This document shows, piece by piece, positions 52,059 to 60,928 of a DNA stretch of 64,000 nt. A program made the translations under genes and the position numbers. The notes under the pieces were generated by a model. That model ran no database searches, had not been told where the DNA came from, and was given only the letters and a program-made list of their open reading frames with translations. The stretch comes from Alcaligenes sp. SORT26 (GTDB taxonomy: Bacteria > Pseudomonadota > Gammaproteobacteria > Burkholderiales > Burkholderiaceae_B), in NCBI RefSeq assembly GCF_017377875.1, contig NZ_CP070975.1, positions 2,852,001-2,916,000 of the forward strand, read 5' to 3'. The stretch's first letter is position 1, and each line of letters opens with the position of its first letter.

Positions 52059-53175
52059 GTCTTCATTTTTGTGGACAAGTAGCACTCCGGCACTACACGG
52101 TCTTTCCGCCAAACACCTCGGTTTCTCGCACTGCAGCACAAAACAGAGCAAACGAGCCACGTAATATCAAACGCAAACCACAAAACCCTTGTTTTGCACC
52201 CCACAAGAGATCAAACGTGAAACAGACGCACCCGCACCCAAACCCTGTCCTGTTGATAACTTTGGGGGCAACCCTGATTTTTTGCCCAGTTATTGCTTCT
52301 TTTCCCTTGATAAAATCGAAAACTGAGCAAGCAAGCAGGTTTGCTCTTTTGCTTTCCTGAACCAGAGGAAAAGATAAGTTCAATGTTAAAACCAAGAAAA
52401 ATATAGATATAAAACAAGGACTTATTTCAACATTACAGACTTCAAGCCTATACATTGACTGTGTTTTTTCACAGCAATGAAAACCCAATAAATCAAAGCC
52501 AATACCTTACTGCCACACATGCACGCTTTACCCACAAAATGTGGATAAGTCAAAAATTCAAATACGATTGACCTAGTACAAGTTTTGGGCGCAAAGCATC
52601 CTGAAGCCATAGCCTGTCCTGGCCAGCCAAGTGGTCCAACAAGAACTCCCCTCTTTTGCTCATGAAACTCTTGATTGAGTTTTTCTCATACTGAAAGAAA
52701 AACCAGAGAGACCAGGGCAAACTCGATCTTAGCTAGTTCTGAAAATAAATTTTCAGCCTTTGCGGCTCAGATTTCTGTATGCAAAAGTCGCATAAGCCAT
52801 CGTTGAGCGAGATCGTGATTTTTGTTCATGGACTGCATCTTAGTCGAGAACTTTTAGCTTGCAAAGGCTTGAGGCCTGGCAGACAAGAGCTTGAACTTAT
52901 CTTATATAACAAGCACTTAAATCTTTTATTAGAATTAATGGATGGAGGGCTGTTGATAAGTCGAACAAGTGTCTTTAACAATGGAAAAACAAGAGCTTAG
53001 CGGTTTTTTTTACGGGGATAGATCTACTGCTTACCGGTGGATGGTTTAGGTACAACTTTTCAGCTCAACAAAGAAGTACCTACTTATGCCTTATGTATCC
53101 ACACCCTGTTCACAATGGGCTTCCTAGAGCTTATCCACAGAAAAGAAAATTGTAACAGCGGGCAGAAAGGCAGAA
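52059..53175. other. Long intergenic region with DnaA boxes
   Basis: About 1.1 kb with no convincing gene. It carries perfect DnaA boxes at 52540-52548 (TGTGGATAA) and 53131-53139 (TTATCCACA) and near matches at 52251-52259 and 52951-52959 (TGTTGATAA). A 73-codon frame at 52779-53000 (+) starts with ATG but has no ribosome site or recognisable domain, so I do not call it a gene. Composition is AT-richer than the flanking genes. Confidence 0.6.
53111..53140 (+). repeat. Imperfect direct repeat, copy 1
   Basis: CACAATGGGC and GAGCTTATCCACAG separated by six bases, including a DnaA box. The same two blocks recur, separated by seven bases, at 54457-54487. The copies flank the metallophosphatase gene. 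Confidence 0.8.
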
Positions 53176-54234
53176 TTAACGGATGGGCTGCGTAAAACCG
53201 GTGTCCGTCATGATGATTTTCTCCGGCCAACGCAAGGCAGCCAGGTGAAATGCAGAATCTTCAGGCGCCTGCTCTTTGCGGCGATCGCGCCAACGAGCCC
53301 CGACGGAAAAATCTACGCAGAACGTGTTTTTCTTGATGCCATGCCAGGAAAATGGGTCTATATCCTTGAATAATAAGGAATATTTAGACATTTTTGCTAT
53401 GGTTTGCGGGAAGAGCTGGCGCCAGTAGTGGCCAAAAACCACAGGAATATCATCCTGATAGCTGTTCCACCAGGGCGTACGATCCGAAAAACGCCAACGA
53501 TTACCGGCAAAAAAGGGCTGACTGGCAGGCCCTTCGGTTCCAGATGTCAGCAAACGAATGGGGTTGAAGTCATTTTTGACCAAATCGTAGTCAATGTAGG
53601 CCTGCAATAAAGGCATAGAGGCCTTTGGATCTTCAATTTTTTCTTTCCATTCTTCTTTAGCAGCCAGATATTTATTCAAAATCCCATTTTTTTCTGCGTA
53701 ATTATCTGCTTTACGCTCGCATTCAAAGAAAAAATCAAGAAAATCTTTGCTTCTTACCGTTCTAATAGCATCAATAGCTGGATTATTCCAGGCTGCATGC
53801 ACAATTCTTAGGTCATTTCTTTCTAAAGCAATGGGCAATGAACTTAAAAAGTTTCGGATTTCATCTTTATTTTGAGGTTTTGCACGCTTAAATGGTGAGT
53901 AATTCTTTAAATCTGACTGATATCGCTGATCAAAGTACCAGCCTGATCCATCTTTAGCGTCATAAATAAGCAGATTGATTTCATGATTTCCCAATATACC
54001 CTTTGCTTTATTATTATTTATCAATGACTTAAGGTATTCAATAACTTCCGGGCTATTTGGACCTCGATCACAATAGTCACCCACAAATATCAGGCTACGG
54101 TGGTCTGGATGTGAACCGTCTTCCTGGTAACCCAAGTTTTGGATCAGTTGTTGCAAGGCCTGCAGCTCTCCATGTACATCACCGATGATGTCTAAAGAAC
54201 CAGTAGGTAAAGGTTGTACAAGAAAGTTGGGCAT
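53176..54234 (-). CDS. PPP-family metallophosphatase (calcineurin-like)
   Basis: The 352-residue protein has the phosphoprotein-phosphatase metal-site motifs in order: GDVHGE (18-23), GDYCDRG (52-58), GNHE (82-85), a later histidine in IVHAAW, and GHYW. That pattern fits bacterial PPP enzymes such as serine/threonine phosphatases and diadenosine tetraphosphatases (ApaH-like); the middle part carries an unusual Lys/Glu-rich insert (about 150-210). The substrate is unknown. The gene is AT-richer than its neighbours, is flanked by imperfect direct repeats and lies alone inside the origin-like region, so recent acquisition is possible. Confidence 0.82.
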   Translation of the reverse strand: MPNFLVQPLPTGSLDIIGDVHGELQALQQLIQNLGYQEDGSHPDHRSLIFVGDYCDRGPNSPEVIEYLKSLINNNKAKGILGNHEINLLIYDAKDGSGWYFDQRYQSDLKNYSPFKRAKPQNKDEIRNFLSSLPIALERNDLRIVHAAWNNPAIDAIRTVRSKDFLDFFFECERKADNYAEKNGILNKYLAAKEEWKEKIEDPKASMPLLQAYIDYDLVKNDFNPIRLLTSGTEGPASQPFFAGNRWRFSDRTPWWNSYQDDIPVVFGHYWRQLFPQTIAKMSKYSLLFKDIDPFSWHGIKKNTFCVDFSVGARWRDRRKEQAPEDSAFHLAALRWPEKIIMTDTGFTQPIR

Positions 54235-54456
54235 GGGTGAAGAGATCTTTATTTAATAATAACTATATATATAACTAGTAATGGATAATGGATGTCTGTG
54301 GATAAGTCGCATAGATTGAAATTCTTCATTGATTTCAACAATTTATAAGCCATTTTTGCCTGTGTACCACCTTGATGGAGCCGGTGGACCGAAACTGGAC
54401 AAAATTTGAGGCTCCGAAAAACAGGCGACTTATCCCCCTTTCATCCACAGCACGTC

Positions 54457-54487
54457 CACAATGGGCCGTCTTGGAGCTTATCCACAG
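54457..54487 (+). repeat. Imperfect direct repeat, copy 2
   Basis: The second copy of the CACAATGGGC ... GAGCTTATCCACAG module described at 53111-53140. It contains the DnaA box at 54478-54486. Confidence 0.8.
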
Positions 54488-55156
54488 GCTCCAGGAGCCA
54501 ACAATAGCCTTAAATATAGCTTTTTTGCTCAGTCCCTGACCGGTTTTCTGGGCCAAGTGCGCCCACCTGGGGCCACTGGAGGGTGACGATGTCGGTGTTT
54601 GTACCTTCTCTGTGTTTGAGGTCGAATTAAGCCTTTATAATATCCACAAATTATTCACTTTCTTATCAACCGCTGATTTCCGCTCAACCAATATTCTCAT
54701 TTTTGGTTTAATCTAATTTGTTAATAAGTTTGTGGATTTCTTTCTTATTCTTTTCTGTGGATAAGTTGTCTTATCACGATTGTAATTTATGATTTCCCCG
54801 GCAACAAAACCCCGGTTTTGAAAATCAATTCATAGGTTCTGTTTTCTTTTTAATCTTTCTATAATTAATTTTTATAGTTTATTTAAGAAAAATAAGTAAA
54901 AATATAATTAATAATCCAATTTAATAAGTCCAGAAGGGTTATCTTTCTTTTATCGTTTTATATGAAAAATAAGATTTTTTCATTTATTTAATTTAATTTC
55001 GATAAAAGATCTTTGAAAATAATAAGAAAATTATTTTTTCTATTTTGTTTTTAATTTTTATAGACCTTTATTCAGGTCGTGGTGATTTATAAAGATGAGT
55101 TCCAACGACAGTACAAAATAGATTTACCAATTTTGTTTTATGGCAGAACATTTCTG

Positions 55157-55199
55157 CCGACCCGACCCGACCCGACCCGACCCGACCCGACCCGACCCG
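55157..55199. repeat. CCCGA pentanucleotide tandem array
   Basis: About eight head-to-tail copies of the 5-base unit CCCGA, the first one partial. The minus strand reads GGGTC repeated, giving eight GGG tracts with 2-base loops, a pattern able to form G-quadruplexes. It starts about 80 bases after the lowest-GC tract. Its copy number is liable to slippage. Confidence 0.95.
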
Positions 55200-55697
55200 T
55201 TCCAACTCGGTTTCCTGTGGGCTGTGTATTTACACAGTCAAAAACGCGTTCCGCATTTTTCCCTCTCCAACCTTTCCGCGTCACGCACCAACACATTCGG
55301 CTGGCCGTTCCCTGTTCAGCCCCAGAGCGTGGCTTTTTGGCGATAGTGGAGGGATTTCTTGCGTCTGAGCCCCACATGAATAGAGCAATCAGCGCATGTC
55401 GGAACTTTAGGGGCGTTTTAGCCGACAAAGTCTTGGGTTTGAATTGCGGATAGTGGTCTAGGTGCGGCGAAACTGGCTCTTTTCTGCAGATGTTGGTGGC
55501 ACCACTCCCCTGGATCCCAGGGAATCATCCACTTATCTTTAAGGGGTATGTTTTTTCCTGGTGAATGGCGGGGTATTCTCCTGCTAGCCACTGGCTTGAA
55601 TCGCTATAAGAAATAGCGCGAAATCTCCCCTCATGTAACAATTGCCGCTAAGGCTGTTTAATCCTTAAGTATCGTCTCGCTACCCTCCCCGTACTTC

Positions 55698-57065
55698 ATG
55701 TCTCAACCGAATATCGAAGAAGCCGCTCAGGATTGGCACGGCTTGCTCCAGAAAGTGCCACTAGCGGTCCGTGCGCACGTGCTGACTATCACTCAAGATA
55801 ACCAGGACGAGCTGGCAACCCACTTTTACACGCACATGCTCAAGCACCCTGCTGCGCAGGTGTATCTGTCACACGAACAGGTGCACAAGCGTTTGCATCG
55901 TTCTTTGCGCAGTTGGTTGGTGCAGCTGTTTTCGGTTGATGAGCACAGTGACATGCAGGATCAGGTCAAACTGCAGAATCAGGTGGGTGAGGTTCATGCG
56001 CGAGTCGGGGTGCCGGTACACCTGGTGCTGCGCGGTGCCCGCTTGCTTAAAGGGCGTTATGCCCGCTTTTTGTTTGAGTCCTCGACAATCAGCTCCGAGC
56101 AGGCCTGGGAGTGCTTTCGCTACGTACAGAACTTTATTGATTTGGCGATGGAGCTGATGAGCCATGCCTATGCCAATTCACGAGAGCGCAAATCCCGTGC
56201 GGAAGAGTCGTATCGCTTGTTCGCCATTGTGCAAAACGTGGCGGCAGAGCGTGGCCGACAGCGTGCTGCCTTGCTGGATTGGGAAAACCTGTTCATGTTT
56301 GCGATGGCGGTCAATAACGGCGTGACGCCCGCACCACGGATCGGGGATTCGGATTTTGGAATCTGGTTCAAACATAAGGGTGCCCATGCGTTTCAGGGTA
56401 CGGTAGAGAGCCGGGAAATCCTGGATCTGATGAGCTTGATTGATACCGAGCTGATGCCTGCCTTTGAGCAAGATGATCCTAAAGGACAAGTTTTGCGTTT
56501 GCACGAGCTGCGCGACCGAACACGAGCCATTGGCTTGCATCTGGACCGCCTGTTTGAGCAGCAAAATGAGCTGGAGTCTGGCCGGGATGTATTGACTCGC
56601 CTGTTAAGCCGCAAATACCTGCCTGTGGTGCTTAGTCGCGAGGTAGGCTATGCCCAGCAACGGGGATCACGTTTTGCCTTGCTGGCGGTCGATATAGACT
56701 TCTTCAAGCGGGTTAATGATACGCACGGGCATGATGCCGGGGATCGTATCCTGCGTCAGTTTGCCGAGCTGCTCAGTAATAGTGCTCGTGCTGGGGATTA
56801 TGTATTCCGGCTGGGGGGCGAAGAGTTCCTGCTGGTATTGGTCGATGTGGATGCAGATGGCGCCATGCGTGCGGCTCGTAATCTGCGTCTTCGTATTCAT
56901 GCGGAAACCTTCCGGGCAGTAGAAGGAGAAAGCATGAATATTACGGCCAGTATTGGTGTGGCTTTGTACGATGCTCACCCGGACTACGAACGCACGCTGC
57001 GCCGCGTGGACCGCGCCTTGTATCAAGCCAAAGAAGAAGGACGCGACCGGGTTGTGTTTGTCTGA
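55698..57065 (+). CDS. Globin-coupled diguanylate cyclase (DosC/BpeGReg-like)
   Basis: The 455-residue heme sensor makes cyclic di-GMP. The N-terminal globin (about 1-155) has Y44 at the distal position and the proximal H100 in VGEVHARVGVP, a near-signature of globin-coupled sensors. A middle helical transmission domain (about 160-295) follows, then a GGDEF-type cyclase with DIDFFKRVNDTHGHDAGD and the active-site GGEEF (373-377). The inhibitory I-site RAGD is at 364-367, five residues before it. Homologues such as Bordetella BpeGReg respond to oxygen; the same ligand is likely here. It is the first gene to the right of the origin-like region. Confidence 0.92.
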   Translation: MSQPNIEEAAQDWHGLLQKVPLAVRAHVLTITQDNQDELATHFYTHMLKHPAAQVYLSHEQVHKRLHRSLRSWLVQLFSVDEHSDMQDQVKLQNQVGEVHARVGVPVHLVLRGARLLKGRYARFLFESSTISSEQAWECFRYVQNFIDLAMELMSHAYANSRERKSRAEESYRLFAIVQNVAAERGRQRAALLDWENLFMFAMAVNNGVTPAPRIGDSDFGIWFKHKGAHAFQGTVESREILDLMSLIDTELMPAFEQDDPKGQVLRLHELRDRTRAIGLHLDRLFEQQNELESGRDVLTRLLSRKYLPVVLSREVGYAQQRGSRFALLAVDIDFFKRVNDTHGHDAGDRILRQFAELLSNSARAGDYVFRLGGEEFLLVLVDVDADGAMRAARNLRLRIHAETFRAVEGESMNITASIGVALYDAHPDYERTLRRVDRALYQAKEEGRDRVVFV

Positions 57066-57285
57066 CAGGACAAGCTGGTCTGCCCTTTTATGTCGTATGG
57101 CGGCAACCTGTGCTACAAGTGCGTATTGCTTTGTTCCTGCCCGTGTTGCCAGCCTGATTTCTGCTGTGCGGTGGCCTTTGAGATAGGCGTCCCGGCAGAA
57201 TGTGCGGCGATAAACACATCGATATTTGAATGACATACACGCTTTGGCCCCTGGCCAAGGCAGGTTTTGTTTGTGAGCTGATTTT

Positions 57286-58134
57286 ATGCATCCCAGTTTG
57301 GCGGTTCTTCCTCAGTATCTGTTTCCTAAACAGGCGCTGACCGAGTTTTCAGGTAGCCTGGCTTCCAAGCCTATGGGTGGACGTACGACCTGGCTGATCA
57401 AGCGTTTTATTGAGCGTTACCAGGTTGACATGAGCGAGGCTGAAAATTCGGATCCAGCCAGCTACGCAACGTTTAACGAGTTCTTTGGCCGAGCCTTGCG
57501 CCCCGGTGCCCGTCCGATTGCGGATACCGCGTTGGTCAGCCCGGTGGATGGTGCCATCAGCCAGTTGGGGCTGATTCAGGGTGCCGAGGTATTCCAGGCC
57601 AAGGGCCATAGCTACTCTACAACGGCTTTATTAGGGGGCGATGCCCAGGAGGCTGCCCGCTATCAGGATGGGCTGTTTGCGACCCTGTATTTAAGCCCTA
57701 AGGACTATCACCGGGTGCATATGCCTTGTGATGGTGTGCTCAAGCGCATGATTCATGTGCCGGGCGATCTGTTTTCGGTTAACCCCACCACAGCGCGTGG
57801 TGTGCCTGGTCTGTTTGCCCGTAACGAGCGTGTGGTATGTCTGTTCGACTCCGAGCAAGGCCCCTTCGTTCTGGTGCTGGTGGGTGCCACTATTGTGGGC
57901 AGCATGGTCACTGTATGGCACGGCGTGGTGAATGCATCGCGTGATGGCAAAATCCGCGAGTGGAGTTACGAGGATCAGAACATTGCCCTGGAAAAAGGGC
58001 AGGAAATGGGACGATTCTTGCTGGGGTCGACCGTTGTCATGTTATTTCCCAAAGAAAGCGGCTATCGCTTTGATGCGGATTGGCAGCCGCAAGGCCTGAT
58101 TCGCCAAGGCCAGGCGATGGGCTATCAGGGCTAA
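57286..58134 (+). CDS. psd: Phosphatidylserine decarboxylase proenzyme
   Basis: The 282-residue membrane-associated enzyme makes phosphatidylethanolamine. The proenzyme cleaves itself at the LGST motif (246-249), where S248 becomes the pyruvoyl group. Triad residues lie in SPVDG (D88) and YHRVHMP (H142, H145). The length fits the proteobacterial form (322 in E. coli, shorter N-terminus here). The 220 bases before it hold no gene. It is followed by a strong terminator. Confidence 0.94.
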   Translation: MHPSLAVLPQYLFPKQALTEFSGSLASKPMGGRTTWLIKRFIERYQVDMSEAENSDPASYATFNEFFGRALRPGARPIADTALVSPVDGAISQLGLIQGAEVFQAKGHSYSTTALLGGDAQEAARYQDGLFATLYLSPKDYHRVHMPCDGVLKRMIHVPGDLFSVNPTTARGVPGLFARNERVVCLFDSEQGPFVLVLVGATIVGSMVTVWHGVVNASRDGKIREWSYEDQNIALEKGQEMGRFLLGSTVVMLFPKESGYRFDADWQPQGLIRQGQAMGYQG

Positions 58135-58153
58135 ACCCTGTTTTCTTATGAAT

Positions 58154-58188
58154 AAAACCTGTGTTCAAGTGGACACAGGTTTTTTTTT
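58154..58188 (+). terminator. Terminator after psd
   Basis: An AACCTGTGT / ACACAGGTT stem with an 8-base loop runs into nine T. Confidence 0.92.
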
Positions 58189-58241
58189 GGCCGTTCATAC
58201 GGTCAAATGCAATCTGTATTCAGGATGGATGTGGAGCGTGT

Positions 58242-59243
58242 ATGAAAAGGTGGGGGATGATGGTGATCACAATATTGGTCCTGTTACTGGTCTTGGTGAT
58301 TACGGCCTGGGGGGCTTTGGCCCTGCAGTTTCAGTTGCCTGCGGGCTGGGGACGCTGGTTGGCACTGGCTGGCTGGCTGGCCTTGGTTGTGTTGAGTCTG
58401 TACGCCTTGAGCAAAGGGAAAAATTGGCTCTTGCTGCCGCAGATATTGGGCTTGCTGGTATTGGTCGGGTGGTGGAGCAGTATTGCCCCCAGCAATGAAC
58501 GGGAGTGGGCACCAGACGTTGCCAGAATGAGTTACGGAGATGTGCGCGGTTCGCTTGTGACCTTGCACAATGTGCGCGACTTTACCTGGCGTAGTGAAAC
58601 GGACTTTGATGAACGCTGGATCACCGAGAACTACGATTTACAGACGCTCAAGTCAGTAGATATGTTTTTGTCTTACTGGATGGGCCCGGTAATTGCGCAT
58701 ACGTTGGTGTCCTTTGGTTTTGAGGACGGCCGCCATGTGGTGTTCTCTGTAGAGATCCGCAAAGAAAAGCACGAGGCCTTCTCGGCGGTAGGCGGGTTTT
58801 TCAAGGAATTTGAGTTAAGCCTGATTGCGGCGACAGAACAGGATATTGTGCGTACCCGCAGCAATGCTCGGGGTGAGGACGTCTACATGTACAGCGTGGA
58901 TTTATCCAAACCTGCCATGCAGTCGCTGTTTCTGTCTTATGTTGAGCAAGGGCAGCAGTTGCAGACGAATCCCCGTTTCTACAACACGCTGACGGCGAAC
59001 TGTACCACGATTGTTTATGACATGGTGTCCAAGATTGTGGATGGTGTGCCATGGGACTGGCGTGTCTTGGCGTCGGGTTACCTGGCGGAGTATGTCTACG
59101 GTCTGAACGCTTTAGCGCCGGGTCATAGTTTCAATGAACTGCGCCAACTGGGCTATATCAACCCACGTGCTTTGTCTCAGCAGCCGGGGCAGGATTTTTC
59201 AGCGCTGATTCGTCAGGATTTGCCTCTTGTAAAGCCATTTTGA
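58242..59243 (+). CDS. DUF4105-family membrane protein
   Basis: The 333-residue protein has three N-terminal hydrophobic segments (about 5-85) and a periplasmic C-terminal domain with EIRKEKHEAFSAVGGFF, DVYMYSV and NCTTIVYDMV, matching the DUF4105 (LnbA N-terminal-like) family, whose role is unknown. The cysteine in NCTT and a nearby histidine would suit a papain-like fold; that is inference. The ATG at 58242 is preferred: it has GGAG five bases upstream and starts the first helix. A longer frame from 58161 would begin within the psd terminator. Confidence 0.75.
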   Translation: MKRWGMMVITILVLLLVLVITAWGALALQFQLPAGWGRWLALAGWLALVVLSLYALSKGKNWLLLPQILGLLVLVGWWSSIAPSNEREWAPDVARMSYGDVRGSLVTLHNVRDFTWRSETDFDERWITENYDLQTLKSVDMFLSYWMGPVIAHTLVSFGFEDGRHVVFSVEIRKEKHEAFSAVGGFFKEFELSLIAATEQDIVRTRSNARGEDVYMYSVDLSKPAMQSLFLSYVEQGQQLQTNPRFYNTLTANCTTIVYDMVSKIVDGVPWDWRVLASGYLAEYVYGLNALAPGHSFNELRQLGYINPRALSQQPGQDFSALIRQDLPLVKPF

Positions 59244-59261
59244 GGCTGTTTTAGACGCTTT

Positions 59262-59277
59262 TGTTCCACGTGAAACA
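59262..59277. promoter_or_regulatory. parS site 4 (distal)
   Basis: TGTTCCACGTGAAACA, the same sequence as parS site 2, about 9.3 kb to the right of it and on the other side of the origin-like region. It lies 18 bases after the DUF4105 stop. Confidence 0.85.
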
Positions 59278-59335
59278 TATGTTTTACTTCATTTGATCTG
59301 AAAATTAGATCGAATTTAAAACTAATAAAACAAAC

Positions 59336-59374
59336 AAAACCCCATCATATGAAAATCATGTGATGGGGTTTTTT
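59336..59374. terminator. Bidirectional terminator at 59.35 kb
   Basis: An AAACCCCATCA / TGATGGGGTTT stem with an inner imperfect ATATG / CATG part, T6 on the right and A-rich on the left. It can stop the rightward DUF4105 transcript and the leftward dehydratase transcript. Confidence 0.88.
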
Positions 59375-59449
59375 AATCGCTATCGCTTGGCTTTTATATA
59401 GAAAAATACAATAAAAATTTGAATGTTTTTAGGGGTTTCCTATGACGGC

Positions 59450-60367
59450 TCAGGGAGTAGCCCGCCATTGCACCAATTGTTCCAGCGTCATCGTGTTGCC
59501 TCCGCACACGACGACCAGAATGTTCTGGTACGGTGCCAGCGCTTCATGATCCAGGTACAGCGTCGACAAAGCCGCGCCACATGCGGGTTCCACCAGTACG
59601 CGATGGTCAGTCAGAAAGCGTAAACACGCGCTGACAGCTTGGGCATCGCTGACCTGTACGCAGGTGGTGGGATGGGATTGGCTGATTGCGTAGGCTTGGT
59701 CACAGACACGTGGCGCGGCTAAAGAGGTCGCTACGCCGCTGACTTCGCTCAGGGTGATGTGTTGACGCTGTTTGACGGACTCTCCTAGGGAGGCCGTTTC
59801 TTGAGTCTCGACCGCAATAATGGTGGTTTTGTCCCAGCCCTGCTCCCGCAGGCCTTGAGCCACGCCGCTTAGCAAACCGCCACCGCCGACTGCCAGCAGT
59901 ACAGCGTCTGGCTGCACATTCATTTGCGCGACTTCTGTGATCAAGCTGGCATGGCCTTCCCATAGCAAGGGATCATCAAATGGGTGGATAAGCGCATCGT
60001 CTTCCTGCACCAGGGTCAATGCGTATTCGTGGGCTTCCTGCCAGTTCTTGCCCATGACATGCAGCTCTGCTTTTTCCCGTTGAATCAAGCGTCTGGCATG
60101 CTCACTGGTGCTCTCTGGCACGACAACAAGGGTTGGCATGGTCAAGCGACGTCCAGCGTACGCGACGGCGATTCCCGCGTTGCCACCAGAGGAAATGATG
60201 AAGCGCTTCTTGCCCTGCTGGGCGTGGTGCTGGCATAAATGGCCAATACCCCGGATTTTGAATGACCCGCTAGGTTGCAGCGCGTCCATTTTCAGCCAAA
60301 TTTGTTTTCCTAGCTGATCGCTTAAGGCGTGTGAGTAAATAAGCGGTGTCTCAAGGTGAAGAATCAT
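59450..60367 (-). CDS. Serine/threonine dehydratase-like PLP enzyme
   Basis: The 305-residue fold-type II PLP enzyme has the PLP lysine K37 in SGSFKIRG, the SSGGNAG loop (59-65), and the glycine-rich phosphate-binding GGGGLLSG (about 163-170). Length and motif style resemble catabolic L-serine/L-threonine dehydratases of the SDH type without a regulatory ACT domain, so it probably deaminates serine or threonine. Related enzymes include serine racemase and hydroxy-aspartate dehydratase, which cannot be excluded. It faces the preceding genes across a bidirectional terminator. Confidence 0.8.
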   Translation of the reverse strand: MILHLETPLIYSHALSDQLGKQIWLKMDALQPSGSFKIRGIGHLCQHHAQQGKKRFIISSGGNAGIAVAYAGRRLTMPTLVVVPESTSEHARRLIQREKAELHVMGKNWQEAHEYALTLVQEDDALIHPFDDPLLWEGHASLITEVAQMNVQPDAVLLAVGGGGLLSGVAQGLREQGWDKTTIIAVETQETASLGESVKQRQHITLSEVSGVATSLAAPRVCDQAYAISQSHPTTCVQVSDAQAVSACLRFLTDHRVLVEPACGAALSTLYLDHEALAPYQNILVVVCGGNTMTLEQLVQWRATP

Positions 60368-60928
60368 TTCTTATCGTTCCAGATTTTATAGTGATCTGAT
60401 GGGGCACATTGGGTGCTCAAGGCCCGGTCCACCCCATTTTATCGGTCTGAAACACGTGTGGCTAAAGATCTTGGGCAGTGTTTTGTGACTGCCGGGACAA
60501 GCGGGTGGAAAGCGGTTTGAAAAAGATGCTTATATCATTGGGCCTGCATTTTGTAACTGTCTTTGTTCTCTGTGCTAAGTCCATCAACTAGCGTTTAATG
60601 TGAGGCAACTTACTATCTATCTGTCCGTCTGCACCTTCTTACAATTTCGCTTCGTCTGCCTGGCAGTGTTCAAGCTAAATCAAGGGCTTATCTGATAAAA
60701 TTCCAGATAAATCGCCAGACTCAAGCCCCTTTTCCTGCTGGAATCCTGGGGCTGTCTTAAGCGTTTAATTTTAAGTGCATGATAAGCACAAAAACTCATT
60801 CCAATCACTCGGGCCATAAAGCAGCGTTGTTTTTTGCTTTGCCTGAATGGAATAAAAACAATAATAACCAGAACTTATTTCTAAAAAAGACGCTGTGGTA
60901 GCGGCTTTAAAGGAATAAAGATTTTGTT
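60368..60928. other. Intergenic region before the MarR-type gene
   Basis: 561 bases without a gene, lying between the divergent dehydratase and MarR-type genes. The only clear structure is the inverted repeat TTATCTG / CAGATAA (60688-60710), a possible operator. No consensus promoter pair is obvious. Confidence 0.6.

Larger units (their letters stand above)
54235..55697. other. AT-rich origin-like region
   Basis: About 1.46 kb without a convincing gene. Perfect DnaA boxes lie at 54297-54305, 54478-54486 and 54756-54764, with one-mismatch boxes at 54441-54449 and 54640-54648. The next part is extremely AT-rich: 39 G or C in the 240 bases 54841-55080 (about 16%). It is followed by the CCCGA array and about 500 further bases of ordinary composition. 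DnaA boxes beside an AT tract are the layout of a DNA unwinding element. A 124-codon frame at 55079-55453 (+) starts with GTG, runs through the array and has no known domain; I do not accept it as a gene. Confidence 0.65.

Noticed and set aside
52093-52488. A 131-codon minus-strand frame after the aminotransferase
   Set aside because: Its composition matches the non-coding surroundings and it begins without a ribosome site.
52779-53000. A 73-codon frame in the origin-like region
   Set aside because: No ribosome site, no similarity recognised, and it lies among DnaA boxes.
55157-55199. CRISPR-like repeat array
   Set aside because: The unit is five bases with no spacers, so it is a simple tandem repeat.
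55079-55453. A 124-codon frame reading PTRPD repeats through the CCCGA array
   Set aside because: It starts with GTG without a ribosome site, gains its length from the array, and has no known domain after it. Strand-slippage expression is possible but unsupported.
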